A stretch of DNA of 64,000 nt from the NCBI GenBank assembly GCA_963556145.1, contig OY744469.1, positions 2,480,001 to 2,544,000 on the forward strand, read 5' to 3'. The notes below the pieces were generated by a model, which did no database searches, was not told where the DNA came from, and saw only the letters and a list, made by a program, of their open reading frames with translations. Positions 24,216-36,099 of the stretch are shown one piece after another. The position numbers and the translations under genes were made by a program. The stretch is from Hygrocybe punicea (Eukaryota > Basidiomycota > Agaricomycetes > Agaricales > Hygrophoraceae). The first letter of the stretch is position 1. Every line of letters begins with the position of its first letter.

Positions 24216-27025
24216 CTATGAAGCACTGCTCATTTCCAAGAGCCCTTCTATACTCTTGCCCAAATCTCCCTCGTTCGCCTCTAATACCCACTCTATAACT
24301 TCCCTATCCACCCCAGGGAATATCTGCAAAAGTGTCTCCCGAGCCGCAGCGGCAGCCTGTTCGTGTGCAGTATCAATCTCTGCCTGCATGCCCGCAATGT
24401 CCAAATTCGGCGTTGGCGTCCGCGACACAGATCCAGGTTCCAAATTTGGATTCAGCCCAGATTGCGCGAGCGATTGCACCCGAGGATGGAATGGTGAGAG
24501 TTGTTGTGAAGGTCCCATCGTCAGTGCCTGATTGGTGTAGGGACCGGGTACGCCGTATCGCGTCGGTGAATCTTCCGGTGCGTACTCTGGCGATCCGGGA
24601 AACTGAAGGAAAGATGGCGATGGGACCCTCCGCACTCGTGCCTTGTAAGGTGTTTGGATAGGTGCGCTGTACGGAGCCTCGCCAGTTCTGACAGGAGTTT
24701 GCGGATATCCTGGGGATGAAGACCCAAATTGTCTCGGCGAGTCCGACCAATTCGGTACATAGTTGGGTGCCCCTTCCCGTGTGGCATGCTCCGTTTGACT
24801 CTCTTTGCCAGGTTCGAATGGCCCAAACGGCCCGGGTAGATGTGTCAATTTGCTCTCTGCACCATCGAGTGCTTCGCTGAAGATCCGACCTATCGCATTT
24901 AGCGGTTTTGATATGGTATCGCCCGTCTTTTGCAGGAGACGACGCGCATCATCTGAGAGCGTTTGGCTAGGTGTGGAGAGGGCTAATGGGTGTGCAGATT
25001 CTTCTCCAGCGTGCGGTGAAGTGTGGGTGGGGGGAAGGTTTCGTCGGGGAGTGGAAGGCTCAGAGTGAGTTATCAATGGGGATTCGGGTTCAGAGGCAGG
25101 CAGACATTGGATAGCTTCTTCGACGTTTCTGTAAGTAACAAAAGAGATAAATGGAAAGTAATCCTGATATCCAAGAACATTATTCACCTCTCAAATTCGT
25201 CCTGCGTGATATTCGACAGCGAGGAGTGATCCATAGTTTCGATGAAGGAGACAGCACCCATCTAGATTCAAAAGCTCCGGTAAATGAACCATGATCGATA
25301 TGAGACACATCGCGTACTAGACTGGAAAGATAATACCCAGCTTCGCTTTGCAACTTTTGGGGATTGCGGAACCTATTGATGAACCTTCCGGAGACATCAA
25401 CATTTACTGGTTGTTAGCGTCAGAACAGCTCACTCACTCTACATTCGACAGCAAATGATCTGGATTTGCCTTGAGCACCACGAAAATGAGGATAGGAACA
25501 AATGCGTCTGCCCCTTCTTCTTTCCGCAAATGGCGAATAAGACCTGTATGAGAGTGGAGAACAGCAGTGAGAAGGGAGGCAACGAAGGAGTCTACAGGAA
25601 GGCAGACCGAAGATAACCTTGCAACAATTCAGAACGCAGATGAGCTTGTCACGCGGGGCTTTGTAATGATTTATCTTGAGAAGTTCTAAGGGAAACAAGA
25701 CATGTCAACCAGTGATTTTTGCCACAAGATAAAATGAAGTAAGCGCCTTGTTGTGCAAACATAACGAAGCCTTTGCTACCTTCTCCTTCGGGAATATCTA
25801 AATGTTTCTCCTCGATCCAACCAAAGAGGGCAATTCTTTGAGTAAGAATCCGATCCCGCTCGAGGTCGTCTGCAGTCACCGGTCGTGGTGGGACCGCACG
25901 CACGACTTGAGGCGTGAATATGCTATGGCGAGTGGGGCGTTGAATGTAGGGGTTGTAAATTTTATACAGCTCAACTTACAAGTCATATAGTCTATTCATC
26001 ACAAGTTTCTCCATGCCTTCCATGGCGTTATCGAACTCGCTTTCCGTAGCATTCTTCCACACGTCCGTGGTCCTCATCTGGCCGGAAATGAACTAGTAAT
26101 ACTTGCCTTAGCTAAGGATGTTTAGTGTTTTCAATGGTCAACGCACATGTAAGAAATCGCCAATAATCTTCACTTGGTCGTTGGTTGTAAACGTTCTCTT
26201 TGCAAAATTGCTCAAAAATCTTTGGCCCACAACAGAATCATGGTCAATCATGATAGCTTGGATAGCAGCTCGAAACAGCACGCACGATCTGAGATATTTC
26301 GCAATCGGTTCCGCACCTTTCATCTTCATTTGATCCAAGAACTTTTGGAAATCAAATGGTGTTTCTTCCTTGTCCTTTCCCTGATCCCCGCCAACCCCAG
26401 GCAACGGTGATTCGGTGCCACTGCCACTCAGTGTACCCATTTTGACCACTGCATCGTCTTCCGATGAAGCGCTAGGTCGTTCTGGCTGTTGCGCTGCCAT
26501 AGATGACAGCGTTGCGGGGGATGGCACTGGTTTTGCGACATCCAACGACATTGGACGCGATCGGGGCAGGCTTGAAATGGCAAATGAGCGTGCAAAAGCT
26601 GCTAAAGATGGAAAGCCAGATGAAGAGGCGGCTGTAGGGGGAGGTGAATCCATTGAGGGATCCTCTGTTGAAAGTGTAGGAGGCGGAGATGGCGTTCGTG
26701 GCCGGGGTGGATGAGCCTCCGAGCTCTCCCAAGCCTCACGAGCTTCCACCTCTTCTCGGTGTGCGAGTGGGTCGAATTCATTGAGGACCTCTTGAAGAGG
26801 TTGGGTATCCAGCTCTGCATTGGCCTCAGCATCCAGCCCCACAACTGATTCGTCCAAAATTGATGGGTCAGGAGTGTGCAGAACGTGTTGGTGTTCGTCT
26901 GTAATTGCCTTATGATCCTGCGTAGGTTCGTCATGCCATGGGTTCAAAGTATCACCAGTGGATAAGCCAGAGATATGCAGATTCTCCGTAACAGCTGATA
27001 GATTATCATCTAGGACGGAATTCAT
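24216..27025 (-). CDS. VPS9-CUE domain Rab5-type GTPase exchange factor
   Basis: Guanine-nucleotide exchange factor for Rab5/Vps21 on early endosomes. The start at 27025 opens a 200-residue Ser/Pro/Glu-rich disordered region, followed by PFDFQKFLDQMKMKGAEPIA and YLRSCVLFRA, the helical bundle before the VPS9 domain. The VPS9 core is spread over several exons: NAMEGMEKLVMNRLYDLTF, ERDRILTQRIALFGWIEEKH, ELLKINHYKAPRDKLICVLN, GADAFVPILIFVVLKANPDH and LSNVEYIQRFRNPQKL, then SEAGYYLSSLMGAVSFIETM. After a disordered linker rich in Pro and Ser, the C-terminus is a CUE domain of about 45 residues (ETLLQIFPGVDREVIEWVLE, GDLGKSIEGLLEM) that binds ubiquitin. This is the yeast Vps9 architecture. Exons are short; no lesion was seen. 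The gene is convergent with PAN6. Confidence 0.88.
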
Positions 27026-27807
27026 CGAGCCCAGTGTAGCTCGTCAGGGGGTCAGCAGATGTGGTGTTTGGCGACGAAGAGTTCTGGATATTGGTAAAAG
27101 CGCAGCTAGCAAAAAAAATTATAATACAGCCTGCGCATTGCCTGCGCACTACGATACCGGCCGATCTCCAAAAACTTTAACAGCCATAATATCCCGTGAT
27201 TTTGCCATCCGCCTTTCAAACATAGGTTTTTAGTAACCTTTTACACTTGTAATTTGTCCAAGTCACACGGAAACCACGCCGAGTGCCAGTGCAATATACT
27301 TGGCAGACGAAGAACCCTGAAACCTGTGGAGACGACCGTAGCCTCATCATACTATGAGGTCAAAGGTTTTTGAGAATTCGCCGACTGAGTCAGACTGACG
27401 GCTCTCAATCCACGCGCTTCATGGACACTGTTACCGTCAACCGAACTAATCCTGACCAGCACACAACCTATCATTTTGAACAGCACTTTGCCATTGTTGT
27501 ATCGGGACGTCCATGGTCAAGCAGCTTTCGAGCGGCAGGTCTGGGCAAATACCGTCCCGTTGCTTTGTGATTTGATCTTATTCTAAGTGGGGCTTTCGGG
27601 ACAAAATTTAGTCGCCCAACTTTATCCGGAAGCTATAGTTGGGAGCGTCATTGGGATGTAGCGGTAGAATTTACATGGAGGCTAAGACAAAACATTCGGG
27701 GACACGGAGATCGTTAAATAGTTATTACACGACTAGTCGACATTTCCGCCTACTGCTATCTTACATTTACGTGACAATGGCTCATTCGTGACACGACAAC
27801 GGAGGGG
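27026..27807. other. Intergenic, no gene recognised
   Basis: About 780 bp between two minus-strand genes, holding the VPS9 promoter and the 3' region of the calpain gene. A 66-codon open frame at 27370-27570 has no recognisable feature and is treated as chance. Confidence 0.35.
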
Positions 27808-30602
27808 TTACAAACCAGGAAAAGATGTGCCCAACTGGCCCCCAATGACAACGGGGGCATCTTTGTGAGTGTAAACACGAAGACCCAGGAAGACAGATTC
27901 GGGAGAGGACCAGTGGTCAGGGATAGGGCTGTGTGGCGGTTCCACTCGCCCCATCGAACCAGATTCTTCGCCAACCTCACCGCCGTCACCATCGCCGTCG
28001 TCACTATCGTCACCATCGTCATCACCGTCAGGGCCGTCAGCGGCATCCTCGACGTCTTGATAGTCCTCGTCGCCATCGTCCTCCACGGGTTCTGGTTCTT
28101 GTTCGGCCGGTTTGGCCTCTTCAGAGGCAGCTTCGACCGGTGGCACCTCTCGAACCACCGTACGACTTTCACCACCCGAGGTCGTTGTAACAATAATGGT
28201 CTTCTTGGTGATTATGGTTTTCTTGACGGTTACGGTCTTGTTCGCGGTTTCCTCAGGGATCTCCTCCGTCGCATTCCCAGCCTCGTCCGCTTCCTTTTGT
28301 TTCTCTGCAAGGACAGCGAGAGCTTTCTCCCGTTTCTCATCAAGGTCCAGACCTGCGAGAGACTCCAATGGGACAGGTAAGTTATTGAGCTGAAAGCTGC
28401 CGAGACGATTAGTTTTGCATATTCATGAAGATATGGATGCAACACGCACTCTTTTCTGAAATCTGGACAAAACTAGATGAGTGACAAAATAAAATGTGGG
28501 CACAACAACATACTGGTGGCAATGGATTGGCTTTTGGCCCTTTCACTTAAGACCCTGGAGAGCTTTCGTTCGTCCCAGTCCTTTGAAGCATTTTCAAAAT
28601 AGTCCTGGAATAGGAATGATCAGTATCGGACTATACAAAAAAAAAAGCAAGGGCTCTTACTTCAGGGCGAACAATAGCACGATCCAGTCGAACCTAGTCA
28701 TCAAGAGGAGTTGTGAGGTTCTGTAGGTAAGAGGCGCGCGAGGGACTAACATGAACTACATAATCCCCCGCCTCGAGATCGAGTTCTAAATTCTCGCTAC
28801 GGGCATAGGGCCGAGAGGATGATGACTCCGCCAAAGGTTGGGACTCTCCTTTCTTATAAATAAGGAAATCGAAGGACCATGAGGATCGGCCGTTGATATC
28901 ATAGAAATAGCGATCGTCAAGGCGGGATAGGACAATAACTGTGCTCGAGTGTTTTTGAAGGGAGATGGTGACTGTGAAAACAATGTAAATTATTGTTAAT
29001 GATGAGAAATTTTACAATAATTACAGGATAGGTCTCCATAGGACCAAGCAGATGGCAAGGGTCGTGCCATGACCTCAAGCCATTGCGATGACATGACCCA
29101 GGTTGAATCAAATAGTCTGGTTCTGTCAATTTGTTCAAAATTCTCGAGAAAGTCCTTGTCTAGTCATCATATAAATCAGGGAGAAGGCAAAGACATCGCA
29201 AAGGAGAAAACTCACACTCCATGACGAACTCGCCATCTTCACCGAAAACGTGCCCCAAGGCCGGCAGGGCACTCATCCATTCTGGAGTCCACTCCTTCGA
29301 TCCATCCGACCACGCGCCGTCCCACTCCGATTGTCCCCAGGGGTTTCGGACGACGACAAATTTTTTGCCTCTGTGTTCCACTGCCCGTAAGACGGAGTAT
29401 GCGTGAGCTCCAATGAGGCCGTTGATCTTTATGTTAACTTCTCCGCTCCGGGAGCTGTCGAGGCTGTCAAAGGCGCATCCAAACAAACGGTCCTTGTTCG
29501 CATTACGCAGCTCCTCCTTCCAGAATAAATCAGGGTCAAGGATATCCTGCAGAAGATATATATCAGAACACAAGATAATAAGACAAGAGACAGTACCGTA
29601 CTTTGCATTGGATAAAGCTGGACACGCCCCTGTCAAAACAGTCAGTGATCAAAAGGTACTACAGAGGTTCAGCATACCCTGTGAGGTCTTCGATGGCTTC
29701 GGCAGAGAACCCACCGGACAACGATTGGTAATCACCGTGGAGTTTGGCGTAAGCCTTTTCGATCAAAGGCACCCAGGTTTCTCCGGGTGTTCCTGACCTG
29801 GCGAAATACAGACTTTTGCCTCCCTTTCGGGCAGTCTTGTTATAATTCTCCTTGTCGTTATGATATAATGCTTTCTCTGCAGCGCTGAGTTCTTCGAATT
29901 TCGGGATAGCGGTGTAAAGCAAGCTGGGAAAGTGTTCAGTCACAACATGCTGGCTTGTGCCCTTGATTATAAGGGACGTACTCATCGATGACAACCGTCA
30001 CCCAGGCATGATCGCGGAAGAAGATAAAGCCATAGACGCCGACCGCTTCGTCGCGCTTGATGGGATATCAAGCCCGGCAAAAACCCATGATGTAAACATG
30101 ACTCACCGCAACACAGAACTTTTCAACCAAACCTGGGGCAGTCGACATTGTCGCCAACGCTGAAAGGAACCAACAGTCACCCAACCCTCCTTGGACGATA
30201 TCATTCGAATCCGCGCCGTCGATGAAAAATTGAGGTTTGTCGAAAAGTTGCGTGACCCGTTGAACATCGGAAGGGGAGTATACCTCGCACGGATAGGAGA
30301 GACTTTGTAAACATTGACGTCTGTTGTTCTCGAGGTCGAATTCGATATCCCTGGAAACGGTGAAGGCAAAGCTTGTTGTAGGATCGTTTGACGCACCTGA
30401 ACTTTCGATTTTTAACCCTGCATTCCTTTGCGATGTGGGCGACCTTGGCCTTGCACTCTTCGAGGGCGTTGTTGAGTTCAGCGGTTACGAGAAGCCCGGC
30501 TTGCTCTGGTCGCTGTTCGAATTGAAATTTAGCTTTCGTTTGATCAATTTTAGCCTTGACGGCAGCCTTGGCTTTCTTTGAGAATGAAAGTGACTTGGAC
30601 AT
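27808..30602 (-). CDS. Calpain-like cysteine protease (C2 family) with acidic C-terminal tail
   Basis: Calcium-type papain-fold protease. The start at 30602 gives a basic helical leader (MSKSLSFSKKAKAAVKAKID), then RDIEFDLENNRRQCLQSL and PSDVQRVTQLFDKPQFFIDG. The catalytic Cys sits in GGLGDCWFLSALATM, the His in LIGAHAYSVLRAVEHRGKKF and the Asn in VVVRNPWGQSEWDGAWSDGS, so the triad is complete. Next is a beta-sandwich resembling calpain domain III (RYFYDINGRSSWSFDFLIY, DYVVHVRLDRAIVRPEDYF). The last 180 residues are a charged tail with Thr/Lys-rich NKTVTVKKTIITKKTIIV and long Asp/Glu/Gly runs, then VFLGLRVYTHKDAPVVIGGQ at the end. No EF-hand domain is seen, as in most fungal calpains. Multiple short introns; no stops found within exons. 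Substrate unknown. Confidence 0.85.
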
Positions 30603-31323
30603 GAGAACGGATGTATATCAACGGCGTTCAGCTGGCCACTACTTTATACCTGCTTGCTATACAGCACCGATAGGGCCTGGCAGTGCTCTTCATGGGAAGA
30701 CTGATGGCCACCCTATTCATATTCAAGTTGCTGTGTCAACGAGATCAGAAACTAAAAAAAACTCTGACCGATGTATAGCCTAGCTCACACCCTCGACAAG
30801 ATCATCAGTCGCCAGTCGCCGAGGATGGCGGAACAAGACCGATCTGTGAACATCCTGAGCCTGGATCAGCGAGGGCTGTGCGATCGTAACGATTTATACT
30901 GTAATAGGGTTAGTCTGTCTCTTCACTTGTTTTTGACCAAGTGAGTGGTGATTGGAAAAAGGTTCGAGCCTCGAAAGTCCCTCCAGGGCGTACTGCTGGA
31001 TTGTCCTCACTTTGAGCGGACGGTTGGAACGTTAACAGGAACATATCAATTCTCCCAAGGAACATAGCGTATATTTGTTCAGTTTCTGACTTGTAGTGCA
31101 GCTCTGGCCCATAGGCGGACTTCCTTTTGTAGCCAGTCGACCGGCCCTATAGCGGGCAACCGCCCCAGCACTTTTTTTATGATTTTCCTCCTCAGCTTCG
31201 GCCACCTCATACCCTACCGCCTCCTCATACCCTTCCCCCCCACCCCCCCCTCAAAAGCTGTTCAGCATCAGCAACCTATTTAGCGAACTCTTTATTGCTT
31301 CTTTGCTTATTTTTACATCAAAA
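30603..31323. other. Divergent intergenic region
   Basis: About 720 bp between the calpain-like gene (-) and the orphan gene (+), carrying both promoters. A pyrimidine-rich stretch with runs of C at 31225-31255 precedes the orphan gene's ATG, a common layout near fungal transcription starts. Nothing else was recognised. Confidence 0.4.
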
Positions 31324-32142
31324 ATGGGTCGACCCTGCTATTCTCAAACATATATCTCTGAGCCTGCTGTGCGCACAGCATCCCCGCCCACCATTCCTCC
31401 TTATGAAAAATGGACATACTGGAACGCTTTTGATCCCGACTCCGAGGAATTTTTTGAAAACGACCCGGTATATGAGGCCTTCATTGACCATCAACCGGCG
31501 AACGAGGTAAATCAGCTCATGGTACACATCGTCGCGGAGAGTGAGAGTTCAGCATCAAGCGAGGGCAGTGTTAGTGAGCAGGGAAGTCCAATGGCCGTTG
31601 GATCGGACGATCCAGCCCGGATGCTAGGGGCTACTTATCAAACATACTGGAGCCTGCAGCATCAACCATCCGCTGCCAGTTCAGTCGATGTTCCCAGCAT
31701 GCGCACCGATAATCCATCCCAGTACCCTTCCTCGTTCAGTGTCACGCCGGAATCCGAATCACGCGTGCGTGTAAGCGGCAATCGCCAGCGATCGGCCTCC
31801 GTCGTGGTTCTTCCTCAACGACGTCTTTCAACCTCTCTTCAGAACTCCATCGACAACCTTCCTCGCACATCAAACATCACCCCTATCACCATTCCTTCTC
31901 GCCCCAGCATTTCCAACACGCCGGCTCCCCTCCCTTCCGACATTCCCTCCACCCCTCCGTCGCAGCAGGCAGTGCTCCCAAACCAGATGATGACGCCCAG
32001 AATCCTCACCTGGGCGTCACGGGCACCTGCCACAGCTGGCTCCCCTTCCGTCCCTGGTGGTCCTCTCACGAATCCCAATGCCCGCATGTCTCTAGCTCAC
32101 ATCACGCCTTCGCTCATTCGTGTTCGTGATGTCATCATTTAA
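31324..32142 (+). CDS. Orphan Ser/Pro-rich protein, 272 aa, single exon
   Basis: I do not recognise a family. The ATG at 31324 lies in a good context (tcaaaaATGGG) and opens 273 codons without an intron, unusual among its neighbours. The N-terminus is the most ordered part (GRPCYSQTYISEPAVRT, PPYEKWTYWNAFDPDSEEFF, NDPVYEAFIDHQPANEVNQL). The rest is Ser, Pro, Thr and Gln rich (SESSASSEGSVSEQGSP, VVVLPQRRLSTSLQNSIDN, PSDIPSTPPSQQAVLPNQMM) and ends HITPSLIRVRDVII. No signal peptide, membrane segment or cysteine motif is present. Codon use looks ordinary and the reading frame is far longer than chance in this composition, which supports a real gene. It could be an intrinsically disordered regulator. 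Confidence 0.6.
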   Translation: MGRPCYSQTYISEPAVRTASPPTIPPYEKWTYWNAFDPDSEEFFENDPVYEAFIDHQPANEVNQLMVHIVAESESSASSEGSVSEQGSPMAVGSDDPARMLGATYQTYWSLQHQPSAASSVDVPSMRTDNPSQYPSSFSVTPESESRVRVSGNRQRSASVVVLPQRRLSTSLQNSIDNLPRTSNITPITIPSRPSISNTPAPLPSDIPSTPPSQQAVLPNQMMTPRILTWASRAPATAGSPSVPGGPLTNPNARMSLAHITPSLIRVRDVII

Positions 32143-32403
32143 CCGACCTACGTGTACCATCTAATCGCAACGCCAGTGATGAAAACAAGAGTTTTCTCGG
32201 TAGATCGTAGATTGCCCTTATTCTTTTTTTACCCTATGCACATGCTGCTCCGTGGAGTCCTATTGTTACCTTTCCTCTCGTTGGTGGTTATTTACATATG
32301 CTTCAAGTCCACACCACACGCTCTTTGCTACTGTTGTATCAGTTTTCGTGCGATCAAATATTTTTATGTGTTGTTTGTTCAGCTTGAAGGATGTGACATT
32401 CTG

Positions 32404-33917
32404 TCATATCCCAAAATTGTTAGCCTTCAACCAACTCCAAGATTGGGCCACGGTCTCCTGGCTTCTAATATCATGTTCCTTCTCCGTCCCATTTGCAAAA
32501 ATCAAACACCAAGTATAACCACCACCAACCCTACTCGCCTCCAACGGCATCCTGAGGACGCCTGGTTTCCCCGACACCGAAGCAAATGCGGAGGGTGAGA
32601 TGTAAGACACAGGAGAACCTGGCAACGTATGCGATATTATTGAAATGGATTGGGGGTTTAACGGTGACGCAGGCGTCACTGACAACGCCGCACTGGTGGA
32701 AGAATTAGAAGACAGTGCGATGATGCTAGTCCGCAAGGGACATGCCAAAAACGTACATCGTTGTATCGATGATCAGTTGTATGAAAACGGGCGGGAGGAA
32801 GCCTCGCCATCGAAGCCGTGTGATCTCGCCTATCCGCGAGCCAGCGGGAGGTTCGTACACGGCAACGTAAGGATCCACACGATCATTCCCCGCCAGCCTA
32901 AAATAATTAATAATATAACCGTGAACGTCGAGTGAGTGGACGTGCCAGGAGGAGTTCGATACCGTTGAGCCCCAAGGCCGGCCATCCCAACCCACTCCAA
33001 CAATGCGGAAATGTCGGCGTTCCAGTCCTGCAAGTCCCAGTTTTCCTCCTCCTCGTGCTTTTTTCTATTACTTGCCACGGCGGGACGGGGAGATAATCGC
33101 ACGATAGGAATGTGGATGTTGGATGACCGTTGGATTTGGCATTTCACTTCGCGGACCGTGTGGCCCTTCTCTGCTGCAAATTCTGCCGTGATATCTTTTT
33201 ATCCTTCGGATTTCAGTTTCGATGTGGAAATGTGAGAGTGAGAGAAATCTGGACGATGAAGAAGTAAACAAAGTTTCTGGAACGAACCTGGTGTTGTACC
33301 ATTATACACCACGTCCCAGGCTCCCAACCCTGCCTCTTCCCTCCTCGCGTCCCAAGCTTCGAGCGCTGCTTGACGTTTGCCTCGAGCGCTCACGGGCTGG
33401 CTTCCATTTTGTAACGGTACCTGGATGACTACGCGAAATAAGGACGATGTCTGGTCAATTCAGCCAACAACAAATAGACACCCGCATTGCGGGGGTTTTT
33501 TTTTGTATGTTTGAACAGGGGAACTTACCATATCTTTCTGCCTTTTTGTTTGGGGGGAACTTGGCGCCCACGAGCCCTAGACGCTGGTACGTCTCTTTGC
33601 AAACTGATATTGTTAGCACTCCACGCTGGTCGATGCACCAGTGATCATCGTCGAACTGCGGTGGGTTCGCACTTAAGACAGTCAAGTTACTTTGGAAAGA
33701 AAGAAAGCAATTCAATTCAATTTTTTTTTTGGTACCGAAAAAAAAAAAAGACCCACCTGTCAAAGCTCCTTTGGTTTACAAAAACCTCGGCGTCTTCAAC
33801 GATATCCGATAATTTTACCCTCGCCTTCACATAGCAGGTCGTCAACCTTGATAGGGCAGTTTCCAGCACGTCGGAGGATGGGAAAATCACGTCAAGCTAC
33901 AGGTTGCCGCCATTCAT
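32404..33917 (-). CDS. RPP40-like RNase P/MRP protein subunit
   Basis: Resembles the p40 subunit of nuclear RNase P/MRP (tRNA 5' maturation and rRNA processing). The diagnostic segment is joined from two exons: EDAEVFVNQRSFD then NLTVLSANPPQFDDDHWCID and GVLTISVCKETYQRLGL, matching the LSVDKETYexLGL core of the family. Further on come GKRQAALEAWDARREEAGLG and WDVVYNGTT, EEENWDLQDWNADISALLEW, NDRVDPYVAVYEPPAGSRIG and ITRLRWRGFLPPVFIQLIID. The C-terminal PGSPVSYISPSAFA segment is followed by GGGYTWCLIFANGTEKEHD. The likely start is the ATG at 33917 with a 54-nt first intron. The N-terminus is less certain because an in-frame TAG follows if that intron is not removed. About five exons. Function is inferred from motif resemblance only. 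Confidence 0.68.
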
Positions 33918-34326
33918 GTCAAGATGACGTCGAGAACCGATATATAAAAAACTTCCCTGTTGCGAGAAAGGGTGGGAGGCCGCTACATTTTGTAGCTTTG
34001 GACTTGGCAGAGATCCTGTGGTGACAACTATGTGTGGAGATTGTGGGGGTGGGAGATTCATAACGTTAACGTTCGATCGAGTCTCAGCGCTCAGCAACGG
34101 TGTTCAGATTCCCATACATGTTTATTTCGTTGCGACATATTTATAAAAAAGGGCTCGATCACGAATCCGCGAAGTTGGTCTAAGGGTGGTTGTGGGAATC
34201 TAAATCTAACGGATATCGTGGAGTAAACGACGAACGTGGAAGATGAGCAATGGTTGAACGAAAATAAACAAGAGCTATTGCAAGGGTGAGCAAGAATATT
34301 AATGGTGCGGGGGGGGAGGGTAAATA
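33918..34326. other. Intergenic, nothing recognised
   Basis: About 410 bp between the RPP40-like gene and the 3' end of HMG-CoA synthase, both minus strand. It contains a G-run followed by AT-rich sequence near 34305-34325, consistent with a 3' untranslated region. No gene recognised. Confidence 0.35.
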
Positions 34327-36099
34327 TTAAGCGCAAGGGGCCCTGAGATACTTGCGTCTGTACTTGTGGTCGATGCTCTCCAAATAATATGCACCCGGCC
34401 AGATATTGTCAACGGACCCTGATGGGGTGTATGATGCGGCGTTGTGGTTCTTTTCTCGAAGCTAAAGGGAGATGTCATTCAAGGAAGACGGTGATAGGCG
34501 ATAGAACACGACCAACCTCGAGAGCATCAACATACTCTTGGCACGGTACGACCTTCATGCTCGCCAACCGATTGAGCAGGTCCATCTTCTCCCTGATCGC
34601 CGTTGTATCACCCTTCACACGTAGCGTGAAGAAGCTCGCCGCACACCCACTCCCGAAGGCGAACAAACTGACTCGTTTGCCGGTGAGCACCGCTGAATCG
34701 ACGGAAGACAGGAGGGAAGCGAGACAGCCGTAAAGTGATGCGGTGTACATGTTCCCTAGGCGGCGTGAGCAAGCCATGGAAGGCGCCACCTGTTTAGCAA
34801 AGGACGACTTGGCAGCGGATATGAAGGTCTTCTCGAGGGCTTTGTCGGTGAGTGAAGAAGCGTGCGACGCGGAGAGGTACGTCTCCGGAGAAGGGATATT
34901 GGCGAAACGGGGAGAGAAAGGAGAGACGAGGAAGTCGTTATACAGAATTCGAGCATGTCCTTTGATTGTTTGTTTCCCGTACGGACTGTGGAAGATGGCG
35001 TAGTCGACATCTTCCAGTGAAAAGGATGATTTAACGGCCTCGTCGGCAACGTGGCCATTGACACCGTTGGCGTGTCCGTTGGCGTGTCCGTTGGCGTACC
35101 CATTAACATGTCCGTTGGCGTGGCCGTTGATGCCATTCGGATGAGACCTCTTGACGGCCTTGGCCAATTTTGCCCTAAAGGCCGAGTACGAAGCATCGAG
35201 GGCGGCCACGTATGTCACGACAGATACAGGTCCATCAACTTCAGGGTACTCTGACGCGAGTTGAGGCTTGTAGAAATCGTAGGTGTTGGCCATGTAATTG
35301 CCGTGAACAGCTGTAAAAACCGATCAGAACGGAGCCCGAAAACATCTCGGTAAGAAACCCGAAATAGACGTCCTAAAACGCGGATGCCGATATACGCTTA
35401 CTCACGTTCTAAAACAACTGGGGCATTCGGCCCAATTAACATGGCAACAGCGCCCGCTCCACCAGCCGGTCGGGCAGCTCCCTCGGCGTAGATGGCGATA
35501 TCGCCTGCAACGACAATAGCATTGCGACCGTCCCAGGAACTGGATTCAATCCAGTTCACGGCGTTAAATAGGGCGGCGGTAGAGCCGTAACACGCGTTCT
35601 TAGAATCGATACCTTCGATATCAAAGTTTCCCGACTCGGCAAAGAGATCCATGAGTGTTGTTTTGACAGATTTTGACTTGTCGATGATAGTCTCAGTGCC
35701 AACGTCGAGACGCCCGATAGACTTGGGGTCAATGTTGAACTTTTCGAGAAGACCAGCCACCGCTGGGGCGAGCAGTTTTCATGAGTTTTCATGAAGTGCA
35801 ACACAACGAACACAAAGTAGTCACCGTTCAGGGCGAAAGAGTTGATATCCTCTCGGTCATCGCAGCAAGCCATGTATTCTTGACCGAGACCAATGGTATA
35901 TTTTCCCGTTGGGACGCCATCGAAAACCTCGAGGTCGGCCTCGGAAATACACTGGTATCAAATGATAAATAACGTTCCGGAGGGCCTCCAGAGGAAGAGA
36001 GCCTACTCTGCGAGGAAAATAGGTCTCCATGGCGATTATTCCAACATCCCGTGGACGGGGGAGTTGATGTGCAGAGGCAGACGAATGGGGGCAAGTCAT
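34327..36099 (-). CDS. ERG13: Hydroxymethylglutaryl-CoA synthase, mevalonate pathway
   Basis: Condenses acetyl-CoA with acetoacetyl-CoA to HMG-CoA, feeding ergosterol and other isoprenoids. The start at 36099 gives [18 protein letters not shown], an intron, then [39 protein letters not shown] and the catalytic Cys in [20 protein letters not shown]. Then [40 protein letters not shown], the catalytic His region [19 protein letters not shown], and [16 protein letters not shown]. The end is [20 protein letters not shown] then RKYLRAP. Introns are short (about 53-100 nt). Between the two catalytic regions the protein carries an insert of degenerate NGHA units (about 35048-35137) that is not part of the canonical fold. 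The frame is intact throughout. Firm identification. Confidence 0.93.
35048..35137 (-). repeat. In-frame 12-bp minisatellite inside HMG-CoA synthase (Asn-Gly-His-Ala units)
   Basis: On the coding strand a degenerate 12-bp unit, roughly AAC GGA CAC GCC, is repeated about seven times. It encodes [14 protein letters not shown] followed by [15 protein letters not shown]. Every variant keeps the frame. It falls in a surface loop position between VKRSHP and [13 protein letters not shown], where the enzyme family normally has a short linker. Confidence 0.85.
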
